A DNA stretch of 64,000 bases. Origin: Monomorium pharaonis (taxonomy: Eukaryota > Arthropoda > Insecta > Hymenoptera > Formicidae). The stretch lies in the NCBI RefSeq assembly GCF_013373865.1, contig NC_050470.1, positions 1,302,001 to 1,366,000 on the forward strand. Direction: 5' to 3'. A program made the translations under genes and the position numbers. Every line of letters begins with the position of its first letter. Within the stretch, counting starts at the first letter, position 1. Of this stretch, positions 46,301 through 56,856 are shown piece by piece. Below the pieces are notes generated by a model that saw nothing but the letters and a program-made list of their open reading frames with translations, ran no database searches and had not been told where the DNA came from.

Positions 46301-46411
46301 CGTATTCTTTATGAATAAACATAGATTAAAATTAATTTTTTAATTTTTATGTATGTTTAGATCATGAAGGCATCGGCATCATATGTGTCTGTCTTGCATG
46401 CGATGTATTGA
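43344..46411 (+). CDS. Odorant receptor, intact, six exons, 387 aa
   Basis: Exons: 43344-43600, 43826-44180, 45368-45598, 45672-45785, 46062-46217, 46361-46411. It begins MIVKSTVSPALKIGLRLLGV, then WPGVAHS. Exon 2 is RIFHKILAAMNDDWRECVNI and ends VLNGLIFTL. Exon 3 is VLHVSGQIDIICQEFRNISK, with helix five containing VVWKTLVICCLGF; the Lys replaces the usual Asn inside a membrane helix. Exon 4 is SIHNESDVFVFMKAILAYFA with CFAGEYLSLK. Exon 5 has SKSIADAAYESLWYDMPPNQ and RRLSITAGK. Exon 6 is IMKASASYVSVLHAMY. Intron 2 is about 1.19 kb, the largest in any intact gene here, because of an inserted inverted-repeat element. It is a more diverged member of the central clade. Confidence 0.9.
44504..45041. 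mobile_element. Non-autonomous DNA transposon in intron 2, about 540 bp
   Basis: Terminal inverted repeats of about 60 bp or more. The left end reads GCGTGTAAGAGATCGATAAA and the right end, reverse-complemented, ACGTGTAGGAGAAATCGATAAA (quoted in part). A second matching stretch (TTGTTTTT) lies further in. The middle (44735-44870) is less AT-rich and may be residual transposase or captured sequence, but no frame is open. The boundaries are approximate and the superfamily was not determined. Confidence 0.5.
45836..45895. repeat. AT-rich perfect-type hairpin in intron 4
   Basis: ACACTTTACATAATATTATA and its near-exact inverse (ending TATTATATAAAAGTGTG) pair over about 24 bp around a very short centre. 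Inside intron 4 of the gene at 43344. Confidence 0.6.
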
Positions 46412-46859
46412 TATCAACAGAGAAATCCAATAGTTATAGTTTAAAAAGATCTTAGAAACTGTTAATTATTTTAAAAAATATTATACTATTGTTAATAAAT
46501 TAATAATTGTTACTTGAATTTTTATATTTGAAGTAACTTTTGAGACATGCAGATTACGCAATTTAAAATAATATTTAGTAAAAATAATATTTTAATGTGA
46601 CTATTTACGTTGTTTATTTGTTGTATACTTAAGCCTATTCTTATACATATAGTTTTACATTGAATTCATCTGCCATTGAAACTTTATTGAACAATTAGCA
46701 GTTATATTTTATTGCAGTTAATTTGATTTCTATAATACGTTCCACTAATTTAAGTCTTTTTGTTTCGAAACTGTCCGTTGCAGTTCATAGCCTGGTTATA
46801 TCATTTTGGTGCAATTACAGAACATTCAGACGGATAATAAACCTATTCCGAATTACTGT
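46412..46859. other. Intergenic, 3' flank of the 43.3 kb gene
   Basis: AT-rich with no exon recognised on either strand. Confidence 0.4.
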
Positions 46860-47520
46860 GAGGCTATGCAGCACGTAACTGGGATTGATTGATTGATGTT
46901 CGAGTGGAGATATAGCATATCGATTGTTTGAGAATCGCTAGGTAATTTCAACGTATTATGCAGATTAACTCATATGAACGTTCGATACCGATCTTCGTAC
47001 ACTCGTGTACCAAGTGTTGTTAACGTAATTCCGAGTTGCCTATTCACACGTCTTCTGACAATGAGTTTCGAGTTGCGGAATGGTAACTGTGAATATCGCA
47101 AGTCTACACTCAAACTGGAATGAAAAATATACTGTTTGACAGTAAGCCAAACAAATGTTCTATTATTATAAAGTGCGGTATAATTTTGTTGCATATTATA
47201 TCGATACTGAAATGTGTCTGACCAATTTACGTAAGTCCTAAATAACGATGAGTTTTACAAAGTTTAGACGATGGAGAAGAATTGGCACAAGGGCAGTACA
47301 GATGGATTTACGCTTGTTAATCCAATACTAATACGTCACGTTTTTGCTCCTCTGCTACGTTGAACTTCAATATGTCATTCGCAATATTGTACTTGATATA
47401 CGGTTCCTAAATAAACTTGATGGAAAAATACAATAACACATCATGACGGCTTCCTATTAAACTAGAAATTTTCTTTGAAATCGATATCTTTAAAATTTAC
47501 ACGCTAAAAATAGAAAAATA
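46860..47520 (+). pseudogene. Relic odorant receptor with class B upstream block and degenerate exon 2
   Basis: GGGATTGATTGATTGATGTT and CGAGTGGAGATATAGC (about 46881-46917) match the class B block. An exon 2 relic at about 47265-47515 can be aligned by nucleotide to the gene at 43344: TCACGTTTTTGCTCC against TCTCATTTTTATTC, then GACGGCTTCCTATTAAACTA and TTCTTTGAAATCGATATC against CGGCAACTTCCTATCAAGAT and CCTTTGAAACTGAG. All frames carry stops. Exon 1 is not identifiable with confidence. Confidence 0.45.
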
Positions 47521-47939
47521 CTTTTACATATGTAGTAATGATAAATGTAGTTTAGTTTTTAGTTTTATATTAATTAAAATTACTTTTAATAGAAATAAAA
47601 ATAATTTTGATTTTGTTTGTATTGTGCAACAAAGATATTATTCAAAAAGTAATACACATTTTTAAAATATATATCCTTTGAGCATTTCTATCGTTAAATT
47701 CTTGCCACTCTGCGCATCGTGTTTCTTCCCTCTATTTTTCCCTTTCAGTTTTCTCAGGTTCCTTTGTCAATTTCAATTGTTTCTTCTTGATATTATAGGC
47801 AATACGACTATTATAGACATATATATAAGCATATGTTCGAAGAAAGGTCTACATTTTTAAAGAAAATTGTTTGCTACCTCGTGCAAAGAAAAGCCTGTTG
47901 ATCATTTTTTGTCCTCCGAAGTTACAATCTTTGAACAGC

Positions 47940-49222
47940 CAATGTGCTTGAGTTCAACGTGTAATTACGGTTGATCGATGGCAGTTCCCGCTTTCGTCGT
48001 TCCCTCTGTGATTGGTCAGTTTCCTCATCATCATCACGCAACCTACAATAGATTAATAATCGTACAAGTATCACGCATAACACGTGTCGTTTGCTTGTAA
48101 CAGTGACGGACGATTAAAAAAAACAAGTTGTTGTGAAAATTATCATAATCTCACGATTATAATGCGCATAACAATGAGTTTTTTCAAATTAAAATAGATC
48201 TCCAATTTATCGATATGTACTAAACAGCTCGAGCACACATTTAATGGTAATTTATGTCAATCTACGGTGACGATGCTTTATGATAAACATTTCAATGTTT
48301 ATCAGCGCCTCAGCTGATATCTCTGCGTTCTCAGAGGTCTCATTCGATACTCCGTAAAGGATATGAATTCTCGCGGGACTAAATTCGATCTTCCTTTCGA
48401 AATGGAATTACTTAGTTAATAAATCCCTATCTTTGAGATTATGACAGTAACCTAGTTTCACTACGAATTGTCTTTCTCATCTTTTATTTGCGAGTTTCAA
48501 TTAATATCTTCTCGTGAGACGTGTCACATTTATTTTATTAGAATCTGGTAGATTTAACCAGAACGTTTGTTTAAAAACGGATAAATTAGAAATCTTGTTA
48601 GAAATTATTGTATTATAGTAAAGTCAATCCAACGTTCTAGATGCGTTATAAAATCTCGAATAGTATTATATATAATAATCGAAAATGCTTGGGTTTACTA
48701 AATGCACTCAAACATATATGTTTTGTTAATATATTCAAACATTGTTTTCAGTGCAAGTAATTTTACGAATATTTTACGAACTTTATATGTGTTGCTATAT
48801 CTGTATGAAAACTTTTTCGGGAAAAAAGATATATTTCTTGCTTTTGAAGTTCAAGAGTAAATCGATTGCATGCGCCGTCTACAAGTCCGTACAATATGAC
48901 ACCCAGCCAGTGTCGAACTCTTCTCCTTGTGACTGTGAGGTCGCAAGAGAGATTGACGATCACGGTCTGAAAAATGATGGATCTTTCTCTGGAGGAATTC
49001 ACCAGCGTAAGATCCGTTCTCATACATACAAAATGTTGCTCATGGATATTAAGCGCGTCTCGAGTGAATATCAAAGCAGACTGTGCAAACAATTTATAAT
49101 GCAAACGGCCTTCGTAACTATGCATCCTATATAATACTTACAATAAAAATTGTTTTTCAGTATAGAGGCCATAAAAACTTCTGCATCGTTCTACCATATC
49201 GATGTTGCATGTGATGTATTAT
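47940..49222 (+). pseudogene. Relic odorant receptor with class A upstream block and exons 5 and 6
   Basis: A class A block (TAATTACGGTTGATCGATGG, 47962-47981, then CATCATCATCACGC near 48024) resembles that of the gene at 2805. Exon 5 (48856-49006) begins SKSIACAVYKSVQYDTQP, shifts frame, then reads LLLVTVRSQERLTITV, TGA, KMMDLSLEEFTS with a GT donor. Its acceptor lacks a pyrimidine tract. Exon 6 relic (about 49161-49222) is IKTSASF with a shifted frame, then MLHVMY-like sequence. Exons 1 to 4 are not recognised in 48.1-48.8 kb. The two opposite open frames at 48742-49134 are accidental. Confidence 0.65.
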
Positions 49223-50110
49223 GAAATCGTCGATACACGTATTGATACCAACTATATTTGTTTGCCCAATTGATGAAACTGATCGTAGAAAGATATAAGG
49301 AATCGCGTGCAAAGATTGGTCTCTAAAACATAATAATCAATTATAATTAGAATCATCAGATAATCGTCAGCGCATCACGTATGCTCTTATTCCACACTGG
49401 AAAAACAAGTCCGTAGTGATTTCTTTAGTTCAAGTATTTATATTTACAATATTGTTCTCGTATAATTTAAAATTATCTAAATAAAGGTAACATAAAAACT
49501 ATTTTTTATCTAGAATAATTGTCTAGACAACTTATAGCTAATAGAAAACGCTGTATATTTACTACTAATTAAACCAACTAAATTAAATTTAGTCAAGTAA
49601 TAAGTAATTCCTTGATTTTTTAAAGAAGCATGGGAACAATGATTCAGTATTATACTTTTGTTTAAATAACAATCTGCGACTTAGATCTTCTCACAATTCT
49701 CTTTTCTTTGCTTTCGTGCTTCCCGGGTCTTTCAATGTGTCTGACATTGTACATATGCTCAACGGATCTTTCAATTTTTTTTATTAAGCGAATAACTTAC
49801 GTCCCTCTTTTCGTTCAATAGACGTCTCGAATTACGCTCTTTCTTCTCTATAACCCGTAATTATGAAAATGTAACGTACGGTTCTTTTTTTGCCGTTGCA
49901 TTAAGCATGACAAGAACACGCACAATTACGATTGATTGATAACGATCGACGAAGGGGCAATGCATTGTTGCTTTGCATCGCCATCGGAGGTATAGCTCCG
50001 TCGAAGCTCAACAACGTACGCTTAATTTCTGAGTAGCGTCGCTCGCACGGTAATCGTTTTGCTTTTGACGAGAAACGTCGCCGGTGCGTGATCTGATCCC
50101 ATGCGAGATA
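49223..50110. other. Intergenic before the 50.1 kb gene
   Basis: No exon is seen. The last 200 bp are GC-richer and include the class A core ATTACGATTGATTGATAACG. Confidence 0.45.
49920..49995 (+). promoter_or_regulatory. Class A conserved upstream block
   Basis: CACAATTACGATTGATTGAT at 49921-49940, with the core 180 bp before ATG 50111. The ATTGATTGAT core is common to class A and class B blocks. Confidence 0.4.
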
Positions 50111-52075
50111 ATGCGCGCAACTACCATCAGCACTTCCGTCGAGATCGGCCTTCGCTTCGTCGGAATCTGGCCGGGTTTGCCGTACGGAACCATCACTTGG
50201 TTTGCGTACATGATAAGCTTGGTGGTCGCGCTATACTTTCAGTACGCGTACATCTTCGGCCATTTCGACGTCTACAACATCGCGAATCTCATGGACGCGC
50301 TTAGTATCACGTTGTCTTACAGCCTCGGTTTTATGAAGCTGATCTCCCTCTGGTCGAATCGCAGGTAGGAACAGTTTACCTCCAATGTAACCGACAACAG
50401 GAACGACCCCGACGTTTTTATGCAAAATACGCGAGCGATTTTCTACAGGATATTTTATGATATACTGCTAGCGATGGAAGAAGATTGGAACAGCGTAGAT
50501 ATCTGCGACAAACGGGTGTCGTGTATTATGGCGAGTAATGCCGACCTGTCGCGTCGTTGCTCGAACGTGTTAATCAGCATTAACGCTTCGGCCGCAATTA
50601 GCTACTCCCTGTCCACTCTTCTGCGTCGCTCGGCCGACTTTAAGGATGATCGAAATGTTAGTTCGAGAATGCTACCTATAAAAATGGAATTTCCCTTCGA
50701 AGTTGACGCGTCTCCTCTCTTCGAGCTTTTAGCGGTCGGTCAGGTTCTTCATGTAGTGTCGATCGCCGCTTTAGTCGCTATGATGAATTGCCTGATCATC
50801 ACGCTGGTGAGTTCCACCGATCATATGAATGACACATGGCTTTTTTAAGATTTATTAGCTTTGCTTTTCGTTTGCGATACAAACCCATCTGCGTGCGTTA
50901 AACAAAACTAAATGATTTGCGTCTCCTTCTAATTCTGTTTTTTTTTTTTTTGGGTACTTTCGAAAAGAATTTTCGCTTATAACGAATCGCGGAAGTTCCT
51001 TTTGTGGAATCTAATTAACAGTCACGTTTAGGTGCTTCACACGAGCGGACAGATCGATATTCTTCGTCGAGAGCTGCTAAAAATTTGTGGCAACGGAACT
51101 TCGCAGTGCGATTCAATTGTCGCAAGTGTCAGGCTTCTGATTGTCCGCCACCAAAGAATAATAACGCTTTCGGACAATATCGAGGGGCTCTATTCCGCTA
51201 TCGCGCTGATGCAGTTCCTGTCGAATACCATTGTCATCTGCTGCATTGGCTTCACCATCATAGGCGTAAGTCGCATCGTTAATTAATAAAATAATTATAG
51301 TATTATTTTGTAATTTTACACTAAACCTATTATACTAAACGCCTTTCGGGTTCTCTGCCGTCTTCTTGTAGTCTATTGGTAGTGGAACTGTGGTGATGTT
51401 GAAATCCGTTATTTTTTACGTCGCCGTAACGTTGGAAGCCTTTATCTTTTGTTTCGCTGGAGAATACCTCAGCGCCAAGGTTCGCACAATATTTCATTTT
51501 ATACTCGCAATATTCTATTTCATTCTTCGAAGTCATTGGCAATCAATTTTCAAACTTTTTGCTTCTGCGGAACAATTTACCGAGTTTTTTTGGTCAGTTT
51601 AATATCTATATCTATGTACTTCACAATTTTTGTTATTTTTAAATGTTTGTAAACTTTCAGATCGGATCTGAAACCAAATTCAAATAAATTGATAAGCTTT
51701 TTCTTTAAGTTTGTACGCTGTTATTTTGTTTGTTTTTTTTTTTCAGAGCAAATCGATCGGCGATGCGGTCTACGAGGCTCTCTGGTACAACGTGACACCT
51801 GCCGAGTGTCGAATTCTATTATTTGTGATATTAAGATCGCAGAAGAGACTGACGATCACTGCTGGAAACATTATGGATCTTAGTCTAGAAGGATTTACGA
51901 GCGTAAGAAACTTACTTTACGAATATAATAAGATAAAACGTCAAAATGTTTAATGTTCCTTAAGACAAAGTAGAAAATGATACGCGATCTATTACGTTTT
52001 ATTTTTGCGTTTCATTTCGGCTAGGTGATGAAAGCGTCAGCTTCGTATATGTCGGTACTGCACGCGATGTATTAA
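50111..52075 (+). CDS. Odorant receptor, intact, six exons, 386 aa
   Basis: Exons: 50111-50364, 50449-50806, 51032-51265, 51372-51479, 51747-51902, 52025-52075. I chose ATG 50111 (MRATTISTSVEIGLRFVGIW) because it fits the family N-terminus; an upstream GTG would add nine unsupported residues. Intron 1 is only 84 bp. Exon 2 is RIFYDILLAMEEDWNSVDIC with MLPIKMEFPFEVDASPLFEL. Exon 3 is VLHTSGQIDILRRELLKICG. Exon 4 is two codons shorter than usual (SIGSGTVVMLKSVIFYVAVT) and ends FAGEYLSAK before a weak donor GTTCGC. Exon 5 is SKSIGDAVYEALWYNVTPAE with RLTITAGN. Exon 6 is VMKASASYMSVLHAMY. Codons are notably richer in G and C than in the 22-39 kb genes. It is closest to the gene at 2805 and the left-end pseudogenes. 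Confidence 0.92.
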
Positions 52076-53188
52076 AGCGAGGCTGTTGGACAATTACTTG
52101 TGCCAAGCACATCTATTGTGCTTACAGGCGCGGCATATTAGATAGTAGCAAGTGTAATATTACGTATAAAATGAAAGGCGTTTGAAATATATGGAAAGGA
52201 GAGTATAATTTATAATAAAATATAGAAATAAATAAATAAAAATAATATTTCAAATAGAGAGAGAACATAATAAAGCATTTTAGAGCAACTTTTAATTCTA
52301 AAATATGTAAATGGCATTTCTATTATTACTTATTTTTTTTATTTTTGATTATTCACATTCTTACTTCGTATTGATGATACAATACAAAGTAAGAATGTGA
52401 ATAATCGGAAATATAAAAAATAAGTAATAATGGAAATACCATTTACATATTTTAGTATGTTAAGGTTCAAGTTTCGTTGAATAATTTTGATCATTTATGA
52501 TTCCAGAAATTATAAATAATCTAAATTTTTATAAAGCACAACTTTGCGTACAAAGACTCCAGTGTCGTCTTTTTTTCATATCGTTCGGTCAGTCATCCAT
52601 GTAGCTTACTCGCTTGTAGTAACAACAGTTATGTTTGCTGCGAATAATTACTTTTTCCCCTTCGATACGGACGTACCAATTTAATTTTCCTCGTCGTGCC
52701 GCTTGCGGTCATTTTCCACATTTTACCGTTTTAAAGCGCCTCGATCTAACCGGCCATTATTCTGTATGATCTCCCGAGAGAGAGCCTCGCGTACAGTTCC
52801 TGAATTTTTAAGGTTCGAGGTAATCCCAGAGACAATGCAACTCTCTTTTTGCTATCTCCGCTCGTTATATTTTTTTCCTCGTTATCTATACCCGCACTTA
52901 TCTTACCTGACTGCTGCAAATGGCCTTATCCGGCAATTCTTCAATCGCCACGGAATATCTTGTTGGTATTTCCTATTGGTTCACGTCAAAGACGAGGTGG
53001 GGGATTAGGTGGTGAGCAGCGATACTCTCGTGTTCATCCGCGTTCATCTTCCCGTGTTCATCCATGTGTTCAACATCGCTACGCGAAGTACACAGTTGGA
53101 TTTTCGACGCAATTTCGAAGTTTCACGGTGGTATCGATGTAAGGAGGCGTCTCGGTCGGAAATATCATTCGAAGGCAGTGCTCCGAAA
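52076..53188. other. Intergenic with a palindromic element
   Basis: Apart from the palindrome at 52299-52454 nothing is recognised. Open frames at 52703-53142 run into exon 1 of the next gene but show no receptor features before ATG 53189. I found no class A or B block here. Confidence 0.45.
52299..52454. mobile_element. 156-bp palindromic MITE-like element
   Basis: TAAAATATGTAAATGGCATT at the left pairs with AATACCATTTACATATTTTA at the right, continuing through TCTATTATTACTTATTTTTT and GATTATTCACATTCTTACTT to a short loop around 52370-52382. Nearly the whole length is stem. Confidence 0.75.
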
Positions 53189-55993
53189 ATGGTCTCGAAG
53201 ACCGATTCGATGATCCCCGATGGCACTGTCAGTCGCTCGATCGAGATCGGTCTCCGCGTGATCGGCGTTTGGCCCGACTCGTCCTACATGGTCCTTCGTC
53301 GCGCCTTCTGGATGATCACTCTGACGATGGCGCAGACCTTTCAGTATCGATATTTCCTCATACACGTCCGCACGGACGACTTGTCGCATCTGATGGATGG
53401 CCTCAGCACTACGATGTCCTATAGCCTTCTACTATTGAAACTTACAATATTCTGGATCAATCGACGGTGAGCTTCGTTTATCTATATCGAAATAGACGAT
53501 ATTAGACGTAATTTTTCCATTTTTGCGTTTCTAAATCGAGTTTAGATTGGTCTGATATCTTTTGATATTAAGACAAAGTGAAAAATTAATTCTATTCAAA
53601 AACATATGTCAATGATCAAATAAAGGTAGACTTGTGTAATTGTATAATATTTTATTGTCTTACATGTATCTTACATGTATCTTACATCTCACGATATAAA
53701 GTATATGACAAAAATAAAAAATTGTCACCTTCTTTTGATGGTCGTAAAAGAGTTCGAAAGGCAAGTCTCCTAGTTTCTCGTAGGATATTCTATGACATCT
53801 TAGCGATGATGGCTCAGGATCGGAGTGAATGCGCAAACGAGTGGGCCGTCTACTCGATGTCAAGGACCACCGATGTATCGCATCGGTCTTCTAACTTGAT
53901 CATCGGCCTCTACTCAATGTCGGTGTTTCTTTATGGCACTGGCGTACTTGTCGCTCACGCCGATGAGCCCGACGAGGAGCTCGCCGTGCCGGCGCGAGAA
54001 CTGTTTCTCAAGATGGAACTACCCTTCGAGTCCAATGCTTCCCCTGCATACGAACTCGTCATGGTCACGCAATTTTTCCATCAGCTTGCGGCAGCCACAA
54101 TAGTCGGCGTTTTGAACGCCCTAATTGTCTCACTGGTAAGTGAAGCTTTCAAGATGACGAAGATGACGAACTTGAAAAAAAACGCTTGATAAATTAAAAG
54201 AGTCCAATTTTTTACTTTCCAACAGTAAAAATCTCATAGATATGATGAGACAACATATAATTGACGATGCTTTTCGAATTTCTCGATTTTTGTTTACAAA
54301 GAGAGAAGTAAAAAAGAAGAATTATTTATTTAAGAAAAAAGCTAATTAAATTCTAATACTAAAAAGTATTTATAATTAAATTGTATCGCATTAAATGTAT
54401 ATTTATTTTGAATGAATGAATGAATATTCTGTATCATTTTAATGAAAAGTCGATAATTTCTTTATTTTTTAAATAATAAACTAAATCTAAATATTGATAA
54501 ACTAATATCGTCTAAAGTGATATGATTTTCTTGAATTTTAAGTTTAAATGTTACTTTTATATATATATATTTGTTTACATATATTTAAACTTTTAATAAA
54601 ATAAATTTATAATTAATACTATATAGAATATAATTTTAAATATAATATTAATTATTATAATAATTATAAAAGTTTAATTTTAATATATAATAAATCCTGC
54701 TTATCTCTCTGCTATCGCTCTTTTGTTGATAAATCTTTGTATTTACACAAGTTATTTTTTGTACTAAATGCGACAATATCGAGAGCACACACTGCAGGGC
54801 GTTGACCGTTATTTTTAGATTCTTCATGTAGGTGGGCAAATCGATATAATGTGCCGTGGGTTGGTAGAAATCTCCTCAGGTGACGACACATTCGACTTGC
54901 GAATGTCGACTATCAAAGCTCTAATACGTCGACATCAGAGAATTATCGCTCTCTCGGCCGACATTGAGACTTTGTTCTCGTATATAGCTCTGATGCAATT
55001 CCTATGGAATACTTTGGTCATCTGCTGCCTTGGATTTCTAATTGTGACTGTGAGTGATACTTCCTAAAGTTAAACATGTATACAGTTAACATATATACAC
55101 AATAATGTTATAAATTAAATACAATAATATTGAAAATTGTAGCTACTTAAACCATTATTTTAAATTGTTGGCTCGATATAATAAAACAAAATGTTTCATT
55201 CGAATATATCCAAGATAATTGATGACGTTCAACTATGAGTTTTAGAACATTCTCATTTTATTTGTCATTCAGATCGTTTGATGTTTGATTATTTCCGATC
55301 GTGTTACAGGCGATCGGCGATACGCAAGGATCGACGATGATGATCAAATCCCTCTTTTTTTATGTCGTCATTACTTTGGAAGCGTTTATATTTTGTTATG
55401 CTGGAGAATATCTCACAGCAAAGGTCAGAACGACGTAGTTACAAATCTACGCTTCCGAAATTTAGCGCTATTTTAATTATAATTTTTTAAATTATAATTT
55501 TAAATAAACTTAACCACTCACTCGATTACAGGGCAGAATGATTGGCGATGCAGCATACGAAGCAAAGTGGTATAATTCGAATCCCACGCAGAGTCGTATT
55601 ATATTACTGTTGATTTTAAGATCACAAAGAAAGTTAACTATTACGATAGGAAAATTTATGGATCTTTCTCTAGAACGTTTCACAACAGTAAGATGCACTT
55701 TCAGAATTACATTTTCTTTTGCTTTATCTAGTACAGGTTGTATGCACTTTGGAAGGAAGTACACGTTCCCAATTTCAAATTCGATTTATAAATTATTAGG
55801 GGGCAATATATTTTTACAAAGAGAATATATCTCTAGATTTTTGTTTTATTTAAGTTTTTTATATTAGTTTTATTAATAAAAATACATTACATTTTAGTAG
55901 CTGCCATACAAAATACGACAAGTTCTACCTTCTTTCTTTTAGATTATTAAAGCATCAGCGTCTTATGTATCCGTGCTGCATGCTATGTCTTGA
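53189..55993 (+). CDS. Odorant receptor, intact, six exons, 393 aa
   Basis: Exons: 53189-53466, 53784-54135, 54819-55049, 55310-55423, 55532-55687, 55943-55993. The ATG at 53189 gives MVSKTDSMIPDGTVSRSIEI and GLRVIGVWPDSSY. The N-terminus is about eight residues longer than in the central clade, and WPD replaces WPG. Exon 2 is RIFYDILAMMAQDRSECANE, with Arg where nearly all others have Trp in DW, then LFLKMELPFESNASPAYELV. Exon 3 is ILHVGGQIDIMCRGLVEISS. Exon 4 is AIGDTQGSTMMIKSLFFYVV with CYAGEYLTAK. Exon 5 is GRMIGDAAYEAKWYN with RKLTITIGK, where Ile replaces the usual Ala. Exon 6 is IIKASASYVSVLHAMS, ending in Ser instead of Tyr. All borders are GT/AG. With the gene at 56857 it forms the most diverged clade in the window. 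Confidence 0.9.
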
Positions 55994-56856
55994 AAGCCGT
56001 GTATAGTTGAAGAGGCAATGTGCCCTCCGTGTGTTTATGTAGCTATTGTGTTATGAGAAACGCGATATCACACGAATTCTAGTAACTGATTAACATTTCA
56101 CGAAAGTGAATGTTCTCGTGTAAAACTACTTCAATACATCTCGATTCGATAATAACGTTGTATTTTTTATGTTAATATTTCTATACGCTACTCGACATCC
56201 TCTTATTACCGCAAACTTTTATCCCCGTTTTCAATTTATCCGTATGAATTTATCTTCTAGGTATTCCTGCTCTTTGTTTCTTCTTGTCACTCGAAAGTTT
56301 TAAGTATTCCACGCATGCACTTGGTCCCTCACGTGTGCTCGGCGCACGTACATCTGTCTTGCATTTTTAATGCAAATAACGGACAGCAATCGCGCGATGC
56401 GTACACGAGGATATTGAACGCTTTCGTGACTGTGCCTGCTTATTTTTTTGTAATTATCGAAGCATCGTTCTATAGTTTTTACTCATAACTTCTAAGATAA
56501 ACGTAAAAAATATGACATGAAATACGTGATGAATAATTACGGTCTCGTGCACAATCGAAGTAAGGTCAATCGAGCTGAATCCGTAGAATTTTACAGTTTC
56601 ACTGAAACTTCGTAATCGACCATATCCTAGAACAGACTTATGGCTTTCAATCGCAGTCAAAAATTTTACTTTCTATGACACTTCAGAATCTAATGCTTTT
56701 TTAGTGAAATTTCGTTGTGGCTTGAGTGGAAAATATTCGAGTTGTCAGTAAATTGAATTCTTCTACATTATAATTCTTTTTTTGTAATGTAGACAAAAAA
56801 AAGATAAAAAATTAATAATAACTCACGGTGCCATTCGTTGAAGAACTGCTTTTGAG
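55994..56856. other. Intergenic between the 53.2 and 56.9 kb genes
   Basis: No exon is seen. Parts of 56340-56720 are similar to 60440-60830 upstream of the decayed copy (AATAACGGACAGCAATCGCG with AATAACGAACAGCAACGCAG; TTTTACAGTTTCACTGA in both), so gene and flank were duplicated together. No class A or B block is recognised. Confidence 0.5.

Noticed and set aside
48283..48306. Small hairpin TGATAAACATTTCAATGTTTATCA
   Set aside because: A short isolated palindrome in AT-rich DNA; no context gives it a function.
48742..49134. Two long opposite open frames of 130 and 120 codons
   Set aside because: They cover the relic exon 5 of a receptor pseudogene in wrong frames; the real similarity is split over two frames with a stop.
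50084..50110. Nine-codon N-terminal extension from GTG in the 50.1 kb gene
   Set aside because: ATG 50111 gives the family-type N-terminus; the extension has no counterpart in paralogues.
53009..53188. Upstream extension of exon 1 of the 53.2 kb gene
   Set aside because: The frame is open but starts from GTG and shows nothing receptor-like; ATG 53189 fits the family length.
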